From Antedon mediterranea (taxonomy: Eukaryota; Echinodermata; Crinoidea; Comatulida; Antedonidae): DNA of 64,000 nucleotides. Made by a program: the position numbers and the translations under genes. Within the stretch, counting starts at the first letter, position 1. Each line of letters opens with the position of its first letter. Positions 42,801 to 51,600 of the stretch are shown piece after piece. The notes below the pieces were generated by a model. The model was not told the origin of the DNA, did not search any database, and saw only the letters and a list, made by a program, of their open reading frames with translations. The stretch is from contig NC_092676.1 in NCBI RefSeq assembly GCF_964355755.1, positions 3,206,288-3,270,287 on the forward strand, written 5' to 3'.

Positions 42801-45800
42801 CTATAAAATTAATAACATATTTTTATCAGACTTGTTTTGATATTCTTTAAAAAAAGAAAAAAAAGTACTTACTATACATATTGGGTGAGTTTTTAATTTT
42901 GTCCATGGAATCTGTAAATAAAAAAAATATGTAATAATTCAAGGTAATTAAGGGTGTGTGTTGGATGTTGGACTACTGATTGTGAGATCGAGGTTCAAAT
43001 TCAACTCTGCCTTATTGCTTGTATCCTACTGTAATAGGTAAGATACTTTACTTACGTTTGCCTCTTTCCACCCAGGTGTATAAATAGGTACCCGGTTAGA
43101 TCAAGACAAAACTTTGCGCTGATTACTAACTGCATTATGGGAGTATGTTTCCATATATGTGTTTGATAAAAAAATTACTGGGGTAATAATGTTCAGCGCT
43201 TAGAGGTTTCACAACATTAGGCGCTATATAAATCCATGATATTATTATTATTATTAATTAACAGTGTATTAAAATATACTATAATTTTCGTATGTAAAAC
43301 GAATGAAATTAGAAAGGCTATGTGTGTATATTCTACTTTTATTTATGACTTAAAAAAGTAAGTATTGCTTTCTAAATGCTGGTACTTGCGACAGTTCAAT
43401 AAACTTATACTGCATCAAGCCAGATACAGTACTGTAGTTTATTTTAACTGTGCAAGTAATGCACAGCGTAGAATATGCATGCTGTAAAATGTATACCGCT
43501 AAGTTCAGTTTAAATATTCGTTCACTGTAGAGATACAGTAAACTTCACATCAGTCTGAATAGATGTTTAATTACTGAAGGACATAAGACATAGCGAGAGG
43601 TTAAAAACAGACGGGGCAAAGATGCTTTAAATATAATTATTAATATAAAATATGACGATCTGTGCTGGGGAATTGGGGTGGGTGGTGAAAATTTAAGACG
43701 AGGCAAGTACCTCATCTGCCTTATGCTGGCTTTGGCTACCAATTTATTATCAACTGACAATTGATCAGCGTTGCCAAATAGCACAATTAACTCCGTTAAG
43801 GCCAATTTACACAGACGAGCGGTAATGGTAAAGCGAAAAACCGCGTAGCTTGTCCCATGTAGAATCTGTATCTATCCTAAGCGGAAAACCGCCGATCCAC
43901 TCCGCGTTGTGTGTATGGTCATAAGGAATAACATAGATTCTAATATTTTTATTACCGTTTACAATACAGCTTGTCTGTGTAAATTGGCCTTTTCTAAAAG
44001 ATATTTAAAAATACTCTTTAGTCTGTCAGGTGCACAATTGCAAAATAATTGTTCTTGAATGGAAAAAAACTACAGCATCTATACATGGTGAAATTAGCAA
44101 GTGATCGCCTGATGATGTCAGGCCTTGTTTTTAAATTTTGTTTTTAATTATCTTGTTTAAAGTGCCATAGAAATGAAATTATAAACAAATTTAATATTAT
44201 TCAATGCTGCTATTGTCTACTGATATGTTAAAATTCATTCATAGTAAATTAACGAAGATTCATATATTATGCAGTCAAATATAAAACAAAGCAACTGAAA
44301 TTTAAACACCCACTCACTTGGCATTAATGAATTAGCCTGGTGGCGGCATAATAATTACACAGATAAGTTGAGATTAAAATTATTGGTGATGATAATGACT
44401 AAACTATTAACAAGCGGCAAAGAAATGGATTGAAATAATATGCTTCATTGATTTCGTGCCTAGGTTGCTATTGATCCGAGCCTGACGAAACGTGTAAAAC
44501 CTATTCAAGGAAAATCACATATTGCCAGTCCAACCTAGCAAGTGATAACGGTTTTGAACGTTAGGCTGTGAATTTTGATGGAATTACTATAAAGTCAATA
44601 TAGTGTAAAAGAAATGGAATAGGGGGTGGCGGGTTTGGTGGGGGTGTCATGTGACACAGGATGGATAAGAAAAAGTATCTAATTATTATTAATATTAACC
44701 AGTCTTGTTTTAAAGTCGTCTGAATAGGGGTGGATGTATTGTATTGTTAAAACAAATATTACCCCTAATAGGGGTGTACTCTGAATAGGTGTCCTCTGAA
44801 TAGGAGGGCTTCTACAGTGTGGTAAACATCATCATTGTTAAAAATGTGTATACAATATTTTTACTATTTAAAAACATTACTGATGCAAATAAGAAAACAT
44901 TTTCCCCGCACAACACAAGAGGATTTAAACAAATTAAACCAACAACTAAATGACCTCTCTGAAGGATGAGATTACTATTAGAGATGCATCTTAAGAACAT
45001 CAAGTAGTTAAAGGGATGCGGTGGTTTATACAGTGTCAACATGTCAGCATGTTATGATCTTTAAGTTTAAGATAACTCAACAGCAATTTGTAAAATATTC
45101 TAATAATAATAATCCATCAAATAAATTCAAATAACATAAAATAAAATCCAAATGAAAAGAGATAGAACACGATTGAAAACTTGTCCTTTTGATCTACTGA
45201 TAATCATTTTTTAGAATCTCAAATGTTATGATAAATATCTGACCAAAAGACAAAATTTCAGATATAAAACTAAACTGTACAAATTATAATGATACAGTAG
45301 ATGAAATTAAATTTCATAATTCTTTAAAAACAAACCAAACGCACACACGTAATAATTTATAATTCAATAATTGAATTCAAGTATCACCATATAATCTCAA
45401 TAAAGCAGTGCTTCTGTAAAATATACTTCATGATGCATAGAAAGAATTTAATTATTTTTTTACTTTAAATACCTATAAAGTCACTTTCGTCAATGTTCTT
45501 GTTTTTAGAATTAAATTCTACAGCGAAATTGACATTAAACATTACAATTATTATTTGAAATCATAAACTTAATGTAACTTTTATGGCTGTCATGAAGAAT
45601 AGTATTATTAATAATGGCCAGCGAGTATGTGACATTTACAGCTAAGCATACTAAATGATTAATAGAGAATTCCCTTGTTGATTATATAGCCTAAACATTT
45701 TCCCATTAACAATAATGTTAGCTTTTAAAGTCCCTTTCAGTATTAGTACAGTTACTGTTTAACAAAACAAATATTTCTTTTTATGTTCTTTGTCTGTCTC

Positions 45801-48316
45801 TCTTCTCTGATCCATATTAAAAGCATATAGCAACTGGGGATTGTCAATGTTACTTACACTACAGGCATAGTGGTTTAACATGGAAATTAGGATCCAAGCC
45901 TGTAGCCAGGGGCTTGTAAGTAGCGTTTGAGCAAACCCCATTTTTTTGGTGATCCCAAATAGAGGCAATCAAGTGAATAAAATAGCAACTAGCACAGGCA
46001 AATCTAAAAAAAATGTTCAGTACTACAGTTAGTAGGCCTACTGTATAACTGTATGTTAAGTTTGAGGTTGCTGATACCTTTAGATTTACCAATTGTGACC
46101 CTGTCCCCCACCCCCATTCCTGCCATAAACCCCGTTCTCTACCCCCATAGTTGGGGTCAACTGGATCTCTGGGCAAAAACCCTAATTCATTATACTTTCC
46201 GAGTTGATTTTATGTTGCTTTGCTTGTTTGGGCTTAGGATCGGTGATTGTAGTACAATGTATTGGTTTAATAAAATTGAGATTGGTGAATTAAGCGTTTT
46301 AGGTGTGTGGCATGAGAACTTAAGGTTTGTTTGAAAAAGCGCCATATCTCACGCCAGATAAATCAGACTTGTCATGTGTGGTACCTATGTACAGGTTATA
46401 AATACATACAAAAAAATCCTATTGTTTAAATTACAATATTCAAACAACTATACTACATTGTCATGATTAATTGCATCACTGGGTATACATGTAAAATTGT
46501 ACAGGCAGGTCAATAGATAGAAAATTAACCAAATTAGTAACACATAGGGAACTTGTACCCTTAAATTAAAAGTGAACAGTTTTCAGTTCCTCTGTGTACA
46601 AGTGCACTCTGAAAAGCAGTTTGTTAATAAATAACAAATAATGAAAGAAAGAGGTCAGAGCATATCAGATATTAGTACGGATGAGTAGGTACACAAATTA
46701 TGTGTAAACAAAGTTTGTCATAATATTATCAGTGAATAAACGCAATTGAAAACCTGATAATAAGTAAGAAGTTACACCATTTTGTGTAGACTGACTGATT
46801 ATGGGAAAAACCACACTGTTCTGAATTACAGTGTGAATGTGGGTCTAGCATCTAGTGCAGTGGCAGACAAGAGAAGTGAGGTGCATAGATACGAACTGGA
46901 ATTGTGGTTTGGTGGTTATGATGCTTGGCTACCAATACAAGGGTCCTGGGTTCAAGTCCAGTCATGTCAGGATTTTTCTAATGACAAATTACAAATGTAC
47001 TCCCAAAGACTTGTAATAAGACTTTGTTTATGTAGAGCATTTTGTGTATATGTTTGTCTTGTGAACAGGATTGCCACCTTTTCAGAAGGATAGTGAATGA
47101 ATTCGCTTATGGAAATCCTTAGAAATTTGCCTAAATATATAAACAAAACAAATATTATCCTGGTATCAACGCTAGCTTCTCGCTTAATTTCAACCAAATG
47201 CACTATTCTTTCATCTTGATCCGAGTTTAAATTAAATACATACCCATACATAAAAATTTTTTTTTAATTTTAAGGAACAGAAGGATGGGGTTTGGATTAA
47301 GCAATTCTATGAAATACGCTCACAATATACAGTAATAACAAACCGTTTTTGGAAAATTAACAAACAATTTAAAAAATACTGTGAACCTACTTTGACAGAA
47401 ACTTTATTGCAGAAGGCCTTAGTTAGCACCATCCATGAGGGGAGCTCAAGCAAGTCCATAAGGGCTTCTTCATCTAGCTCCAAGTTAGTTAAGTTGCCCT
47501 CGCCTTTCAGGGTGCTTAAGCGTATACGATCCCCTGATAAGTTTTTGGCAAACCTGTTATGAAAAAAAGACATTTGAAAACAACTTCAGGAATTGTACAG
47601 TTTCAAGAAAACGCACCTGTTTACAGTAGTTTTGCTGGGACCTGGATACTGTAAACCAACCGCATCCTCAGATGGGGCGCTGTAACTTGAAAAAACTTTG
47701 AATTTGGCTCGTAAGTAAACATGCAGTCATCACTAAGCTGAAACAAACTCTATTATTATTAATATTATTACAGTATTATGTTAGTCTGTCCACATAAAAG
47801 TTCAATGAAGACAGTTGTACTCCATGGATTTCAGAAAACTTTCTTTTTTTTACGTATCAAGGATGTGGACCAATTTTTAGGCTCTTGTTGCTTGCATGCG
47901 AGGAGGTGCTTTGGGTGGTAGGGCCGGTGGCAAAGGGTTGTTCACAACTTTGTCTCAACAATATTATTATTATTATTTATTATTAAATAAATTACACTTT
48001 TTGATTTTTATTAATTAGGGGTGATAGTCTATGTTGGTTGTCTGAAAATGAATAGGCTAAAGTAGACACACATAGGCCTAGATATGTAGGCAGACTGTAT
48101 ACTGTAGTATGTATCATGGTCTGTCTTGAGTAGCTACATGGCCTAGCCCCTAGACTATGAAATGACTGCTGCAAGCTGTGCACAACAACAAGCCACGGTA
48201 CTGTTACTGTCCTGATTGTCGTCCTCCTCCTGGCTGGGGGCCTGGATTCACGAGTGTGATGAATGAACTTACTTCGATAAATGCTTTATTATCTGTCCCT
48301 TGATTATGGCTGTCAT
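21850..48316 (-). CDS. BLTP3: Bridge-like lipid transfer protein 3 (UHRF1BP1/UHRF1BP1L, SHIP164-like), 20 coding exons
   Basis: VPS13-related rod-like lipid-transfer protein; the vertebrate orthologues act on endosomal and Golgi-linked vesicles (family knowledge). Exons: 48273-48316, 47391-47553, 42873-42911, 40202-40290, 39512-39620, 38467-38673, 38111-38305, 37569-37746, 33545-33631, 32052-32642, 31319-31425, 29743-29823, 27227-29096, 26946-27074, 25441-25601, 25092-25242, 24458-24609, 23582-23710, 22842-22950, 21850-22133. The join is 4875 nt, 1624 residues, without a stop; human paralogues are about 1440-1464. Residues 1-82 form the chorein-type N terminus (IIKGQIIKHLS, LSTLKGEGNLTNLELDEEAL, IPWTKLKTHPICI). 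DDILWVLTDSQIKA lies in exon 7. Exons 10 and 13 are low-complexity, Ser-rich regions with PPPVPR. The last exon is a coiled coil (LEMENLQLKEQAQL). The ATG at 48316 is the first codon of the conserved N terminus. The exon 7 donor GTTTAA is weak. The gene probably predates the vertebrate A/B split (inference). Confidence 0.9.
22134..22841 (-). other. BLTP3 intron 19: MITE A and LINE-like tail
   Basis: Contains family-A copy 5 (22186-22322). Immediately after it come GGTGACCAAATAAATATTAT and an ATT microsatellite to about 22410. That tail matches the 3' end of the LINE fragment at 51440-51720, so it is probably the end of a severely truncated LINE insertion. Confidence 0.65.
22186..22322. mobile_element. 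MITE family A, copy 5
   Basis: Compact, nearly complete copy in BLTP3 intron 19. Left AAAGCTTTGTCTACACTA, two ATATCACTACCAT units, right AGTGTAGACAGAGCTTAA. Confidence 0.8.
23335..23498. mobile_element. MITE family A, copy 6
   Basis: Complete copy in BLTP3 intron 18. Both termini are intact (TTAAGCTCTGTCTACACTAT and GTGTAGACAGAGCTTAA). A short internal duplication of GTGACTAGT lies beside the right terminus. Confidence 0.8.
24640..24812. mobile_element. Repeat family E (AGGGGACACC type)
   Basis: In BLTP3 intron 16. The left end ACAGTAGAACATCTATTAAG is followed by GGGGACACC; the right end has AATAGGGGTGTCACAAAGGA, an imperfect inverted counterpart. Related stretches occur at 35703-35760, 40690-40980 and 44700-44820. 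Non-coding; probably a MITE. Confidence 0.55.
25012..25079 (-). mobile_element. tRNA-derived SINE head (BLTP3 intron 16)
   Basis: On the minus strand a tRNA-like segment has an A-box-like TAGCTTGGTGGTAAAGGC and a B box GGTTCAATTCC. The 18 bases CAAGGGTCCTGGGTTCAA are identical to the plus-strand element near 46896-46975, so the two are copies of one SINE family rather than independent tRNA genes. I could not pair a clean acceptor stem. It begins 13 bases from the donor of exon 16. Confidence 0.6.
25602..26945 (-). other. BLTP3 intron 14, unique-looking sequence
   Basis: 1.3 kb without recognisable repeats or coding exons. The part at 26080-26240 is more GC-rich than the surroundings (CGGGAGCCGCCCCGAGAGCG), but no promoter, frame or RNA gene is evident there. 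Confidence 0.6.
29930..30056. mobile_element. MITE family B, degraded copy
   Basis: Runs from CTTTGTTCTCACTAAAAAAG to TTACGTCCTTGAATCTAATG with the inner palindrome GTTGACCAC...GATTGGTCAAATCAC. It lies in BLTP3 intron 11, about 50 bp from the foldback element. Confidence 0.6.
30110..31206. mobile_element. Foldback element, 1.1-kb imperfect palindrome with 5-bp target duplication
   Basis: The outer ends TGTGGAGCCGTGAAATGTGC and its reverse complement at 31187-31206 define the element, flanked by TCCCT on both sides (30105-30109 and 31207-31211). The arms match inward almost to the centre: 30110-30165 with 31150-31206, 30350-30420 with 30895-30965, and 30440-30590 with 30710-30880; a spacer of roughly 120 bp remains. 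The outer arms are short repeats of CACATTTGTGCAAACA and CCTTCAAATGTGC; the inner arms repeat AGTCAACTCGGCC. No coding capacity. It lies in BLTP3 intron 11, about 110 bp below the exon 11 donor. The superfamily is unknown to me. Confidence 0.85.
31793..31948. mobile_element. MITE family A, copy 7
   Basis: Complete copy in BLTP3 intron 10, preceded by TA. Left AAGCTCTGTCTACACTATCA; right GTTTGATAGTGTAGACAGAT. Confidence 0.8.
33112..33520. mobile_element. Young inverted-repeat element with perfect 32-bp termini and 7-bp target duplication
   Basis: The first 32 bases (beginning CAAAGAACTTATAACACAAG) are an exact reverse complement of the last 32 (33489-33520). ATAAAAA flanks both sides (33105-33111 and 33521-33527). 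Inside, an 86-bp unit (starting AGTCAATTACTCTACCCCC at 33246 and again near 33332) is repeated almost exactly. No coding capacity. It is inserted 11 bases past the GTGAGT donor of BLTP3 exon 9. Confidence 0.85.
33726..33875. mobile_element. MITE family A, copy 8
   Basis: Inverted orientation relative to copies 3-7; the left terminus is degraded (TTAAGCTAACTAATTTGAC) and the right terminus is GATAGTGTAGGCAGAGCTTT followed by A. BLTP3 intron 8. Confidence 0.7.
34683..35019. mobile_element. MITE family C, copy 2
   Basis: Left TTTAAAGATACATTGTCTCC; right GGGGGACAATACATCTTTAA. The interior shares AATATGCCATTTTAAT and the AATGGCCTATTTAAAGTC block with the other copies, in inverted orientation relative to 40322-40535. 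Confidence 0.8.
35246..35365. mobile_element. MITE family B, copy in BLTP3 intron 8
   Basis: Contains the CTTGTGATTGGTCAATTACT core and a right arm GCGTTGCGTGTACGTCC ending in TTGTGGGAACCAA. The left arm is eroded. Confidence 0.65.
35506..35698. mobile_element. MITE family A, copy 9
   Basis: Flanked by TA on both sides. Left AAGCTATGTTTACACTATCA; right GATAGTGTTGACAAAGCTT. It carries an expanded run of the ATGGTAGTGATATGCCCACA motif. Confidence 0.8.
37955..38105. repeat. TTATTTAAATTATGCAAATATG minisatellite at the BLTP3 exon 7 donor
   Basis: About five imperfect units of roughly 30 bp (core TTTAAATTATGCAAATATGT). The array runs to within about five bases of the exon 7 donor (GT at 38110-38109), which is itself the weak GTTTAA. 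The exon end is not part of the repeat, unlike the exon 5 array. Confidence 0.7.
38952..39529. repeat. 57-bp minisatellite containing ten copies of the BLTP3 exon 5 splice donor
   Basis: About ten units of 57 bp (one of 59), each carrying on the minus strand the last 18 bases of exon 5 (TTCAAAGCTGATATACAG) followed by the donor GTAAAAG and about 30 bases of intron. The unit nearest the exon (39505-39529) is the authentic junction. One unit (near 39341) has CAA|GTAAAAG instead of CAG|GTAAAAG. Each 57-bp unit is 19 codons, which is why a long chance open frame of KLFYLYISFECCTLYLIKS repeats appears on the plus strand at 39155-39538. Confidence 0.9.
40322..40535. mobile_element. MITE family C, copy 3 (internally shortened)
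   Basis: Left TTAAAGATGTATCGTCCCCC; right GGGGACAATATATCTTTAAG. At 214 bp it is shorter than the 337-349 bp of the other copies, so it has lost an internal segment. Confidence 0.8.
40690..40980. mobile_element. Repeat family E, longer copy
   Basis: Begins near AATAGACAGTAGGACCCCTC and ends near CCCCTTTAATAGGAGTTCTA. It repeats ACACCTCTATA followed by A/G-rich and GACAC words twice. Non-coding. Confidence 0.5.
41499..42610 (+). pseudogene. Non-LTR retrotransposon reverse transcriptase remnant (5'-truncated, frameshifted)
   Basis: Two frames, 41499-42164 and about 42165-42610, encode the C-terminal half of a LINE-type reverse transcriptase. The first has GVRQGG (RT motif region before the palm), the catalytic YADD at about residue 97, and RISAPKTE downstream. 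The second continues with SRLTYGCHAW, QFNWIGHVIRK and an RRGRK-type tail, as in LINE ORF2 C termini. The frames are separated by a short insertion that introduces TAG near 42162. No endonuclease domain or upstream RT part is present. It is antisense to BLTP3. The clade is not assigned. Confidence 0.85.
42946..43255 (+). mobile_element. tRNA-derived SINE with ATT-repeat tail
   Basis: Head with B-box-like GAGGTTCAAATTCAA and an upstream TGGATGTTGGACTACTG A-box-like word. The body has CACCCAGGTGTATAAATAGG. The end is GGCGCTATATAAATCCATGA followed by (ATT)n. The GCGCTATATAAAT-plus-trinucleotide tail is typical of SINEs that borrow a LINE 3' end. It starts just upstream of BLTP3 exon 3 on the genomic map, in intron 2. 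Confidence 0.75.
43799..43990. mobile_element. MITE family D, copy 2
   Basis: Perfect 18-bp termini AGGCCAATTTACACAGAC and their reverse complement at the right end. The interior is a near palindrome with GCGGAAAACCGCC and TAATGGTAA/TTACCG arms, matching 7376-7566. Confidence 0.8.
44700..44820. mobile_element. Repeat family E, copy in BLTP3 intron 2
   Basis: Carries TAATAGGGGTGTACTCTGAA and GTCCTCTGAATAGGAGGGCT close together, the same GGGGTGTCC/AATAGG words seen at 24640-24812. The left boundary is unclear. Confidence 0.45.
46896..46975 (+). mobile_element. tRNA-derived SINE head
   Basis: A-box-like TTTGGTGGTTATGATGC and B box GGTTCAAGTCC; it shares CAAGGGTCCTGGGTTCAA exactly with the minus-strand element at 25012-25079. 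I could not fold a convincing full cloverleaf, so I prefer a SINE over a functional tRNA gene. Confidence 0.6.
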
Positions 48317-48610
48317 CTTGTGTTGGTACCGGCTTCTTTATCAATTGATTTTTAAGTTTATATACACATTAGAATGTTTATAAATCTGTTTAAAATACAT
48401 CTTTTCAATCAAATCTCTTCTAACAACCACAGAGGAGTGACATTGTTTTGGTTTACTGATTTCTACTAAATTGACGTTTACTTTGAGTCTAAGTTTTTCT
48501 TAAACTAATGAGGGCGGAATTTTCATTGACAACAACTGACTGACTGAGTAGTAAAAATATTGTTTTCATAACAGGAAAGGTTTTTATTTACCCCTAAAAA
48601 TTATATCAAA
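48317..48610. promoter_or_regulatory. Divergent start region between BLTP3 and the SRSF7-like gene
   Basis: Only 294 bp separate the BLTP3 start codon (minus strand) from the SRSF7-like start codon (plus strand), so the two 5' untranslated regions and promoters must share or overlap this interval unless untranslated exons lie further away. No TATA box or other motif is convincing. Confidence 0.6.
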
Positions 48611-51600
48611 ATGTCCAGGGATGGACCAGCTCAACTCTTTGTAGGTCGTTTGGGTAAATCTACAAGATACAGGGATGTCGAAGAGGTTTTTGGATCTTAT
48701 GGAAGAATGATGCGTTGTGATATTAAATACGGTAAGAGTCCGACTGTTTTCCAGGCATTCGGTTATGATATTTTATTATTATATAATACAGTTAATAGTT
48801 CCCCTAGCTAGCTAGCTAGCTAGCTGCTGCCTCTTTTTTAGTCTAGTGCATTGTTAGTTACTAAAGTTTTTGCTAGCAAGCCTATTTATGGGCCAATAAT
48901 ATACACTGTGCATGATAATATAGTGTTCTTGTGTATGTGAAATAAATTAGGAAAATTTGATTATGAAAATCATTTTTTGCAATTTTTGTTTTGTTTTATG
49001 TATTCTTGGGACAAGGCACTGCCATGGGTAAGTATTTTTTGTTCATTATTTGTATTTGATTCTCTAATTACTTCACAGCCTGAGTTTAAAGAATCTAGGC
49101 CTGGGCTGAACAAGTTTGTTAAATTATTTCCATTTGGGAATTCCCCATACATTACGAAACCCAATACTATGTACCTCATGAAATCTCCATTATTTATATT
49201 GGGAATTAAGACATCTTGTACATTGGGAATTCCCATACCTTGGGAATTCCCATACCTTGGGAAACCTAGACATTTTGGAATTCCCCATACACTGGAAAAC
49301 CCTGCTGCATTGAAATCCTGCAGGATTCCCCATACAATGGGAAATCCAGGAAATTGGGAATCCCCCATACATTTGAAAACTCTGTACACTGGGATCTTGC
49401 AGGATTCCCCACACGTTTGGAAACCCAGGAAATTGGGAATCCCCCATACATTGGAAAACCCTGTAAATTGGGATCCTGCAGGATTCCCCATACATTGGGA
49501 AACCCAGGACATCAAGGATCAATTGGGTAATTTTTCTGTACCTTGCATGGAGTAAAATATCTTAGTACTGTATCTCAAAATAAGTTATTATCAAATTTAT
49601 GATTTTGAATGTATACAAATTTTATCTTTTAAACAGCGTATGCATTTATTGATTACGAGGACCGCCGTGATGCCGAGGTTAGTAGGCTGCTTTTTATTAT
49701 AATATAAGTATATCACAATGAATGTTTCATTAATCTAAAAGCATAACTCAGTTGAAAAGGTAATTGTAAATGAAAAATATTTCTTGTCATTACCCACTAA
49801 AGCTCTGTCTACACTATCAAAATGTGATGTGCCCATATGGACATGATGATGTCATATCACTACCATATTTGAGCATATCAATACCATATTTGGGCACATC
49901 ACATATTTTTTGTCAAACTGGTTTGATAGTGTAGACAAAGCTTAACAAAACATTTGTACACTGTTTGGCTCACAGTGTAATTGATGTGGTGTGGTGTTGT
50001 AAAAAGTGGACCTATTCTTATGTAAGTAATACGTCTCAGAACTGTATCAGTAGTCAAAATTCAATTAAATATATTATTAGTCATTTTGTGAATCAGTTTA
50101 GTAAGTACACTAGTAGCTTTAATAACATATTTTTAATTTATAAATGGTTTTAATTTGTGCAGAAAGAACAAAAGACGTGAAAGAGAGAGAATATGTTTTC
50201 CCAAAGAAATCGAAGTATTGAGTCCCTTTATCTACCGCCCTCAACGACACACCGCATATCGTAGGCTACTGCAATGAAACCCTTACAACCAAAATGACGT
50301 GCAGTGAAGTGCGTTCGCCCCTTTCACTACCGCCCTCAACGACAGAATAACCTACTGCAATGAAATGACGTGCAGTTTCTTCTTCTACCTAGACAGAATT
50401 GAAATTATACCATAATGTATATGACGGCCGCAGGATGTGCACAGGGAGGTTTATAAAAATAATGCATCCAAAACAAACTATACTTTCATTTAATTAATTT
50501 TCTATAAAAATTTGGTAAACTTTTTTTGTGGAGGTATTTTAAAATAAAACAAGAATCGATAGATGCAACTGTTCAAGATTGTCAAAATGATGACATTTTC
50601 CATTACAATTAAACTAATAACTAATTAAATTGTAAGTTCAATTTAATTATTAAATATAACAAACATGTATATTTTCTTTTTAAGGATGCTCTGAGACATG
50701 AAAATGGCCGTGAAATTGGAGGACAACGAATTGTGGTTGAATTTGCATATGGACCGAAGCGTGGTTATGTTAGTTGATGTGTTTTTATAGTTAAATTAAA
50801 TATTTTCGCAATTTTAAAATGTTCTGGCATTGTTTGAGAAGTATTAAATTCACAATTTTTAAACCATAAGCTCTATATCGTACACTATCTAACTAGTTTC
50901 ATTTCATTTTCATTTAATTTATTCATTTAGCATCCATTCAACAATACATTTAAAATACATAACAAAGAAAAAATACAAACAATCGGAATATTAAAATTGA
51001 ATAAAACCAAAGTGAATTGATGCAAGGACGACCCATAAAATCGACATGTCAATTTATTTCCAATGGGGTCCATTGACAAAAAAAGTGTGATGTGCCCAGA
51101 TATGGTGGTGATATGCCCAAATGTGGTAGTGGTATGACATCATCACATCTATTTGGTCACATAAAGTTTGATAGTGTAGACAGAGCTTAAACTAAATGCG
51201 TCATTGTCTTGTACTCTATAGGCAGACGATGAGTGCTACAAATGCGGTCGTTTCGGTCATTTTGCCAGAGACTGCCGTGACCCAAGATCCCGTGGTAATT
51301 ATGATATTTATTTTATGATATTTATTTTATTTTATTTCACATGCATCCAACAGCGATCGCCAATTACAGGATGCATTAAATACTCAAATATAAATACAAA
51401 AGTTTAAATTATATATCTTTACATATTCGAAAGGCAATACTTATCATAATTCTGTATTTGTTTCCTTTCCTAGACTATGGGAGCAAATACCAAATGACAT
51501 AAAAGATTCACAAACAATTTCAATATTTAAGGCTGCTCTAACAAAACACTATATTTCATGTTATGTATAGTTTATTTGTATTTTTCTTGTATATGGTTTT

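Larger units (their letters stand above)
40291..42872 (-). other. BLTP3 intron 3 with LINE remnant
   Basis: Contains a family-C MITE (40322-40535), family-E sequence (40690-40980) and a decayed LINE on the opposite strand (41499-42610). The stretch 40990-41490 shows nothing recognisable. Confidence 0.65.
42912..47390 (-). other. BLTP3 intron 2, long intron with repeats
   Basis: About 4.5 kb holding a SINE (42946-43255), a family-D MITE (43799-43990), family-E sequence (44700-44820) and a tRNA-like SINE head (46896-46975). The stretch 45050-46890 has no repeat or exon that I recognise. Confidence 0.65.

Noticed and set aside
46896-46975. Functional tRNA gene
   Set aside because: A and B box words are present, but I could not pair an acceptor stem, and an 18-base stretch is shared exactly with a second copy at 25012-25079, which fits a SINE better.
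48970-49555. Overlapping 181- and 192-codon open frames on opposite strands
   Set aside because: Both are produced by the GGGAATCCCC minisatellite in intron 1 of the SRSF7-like gene and continue into unrelated intron sequence without splice or family support.
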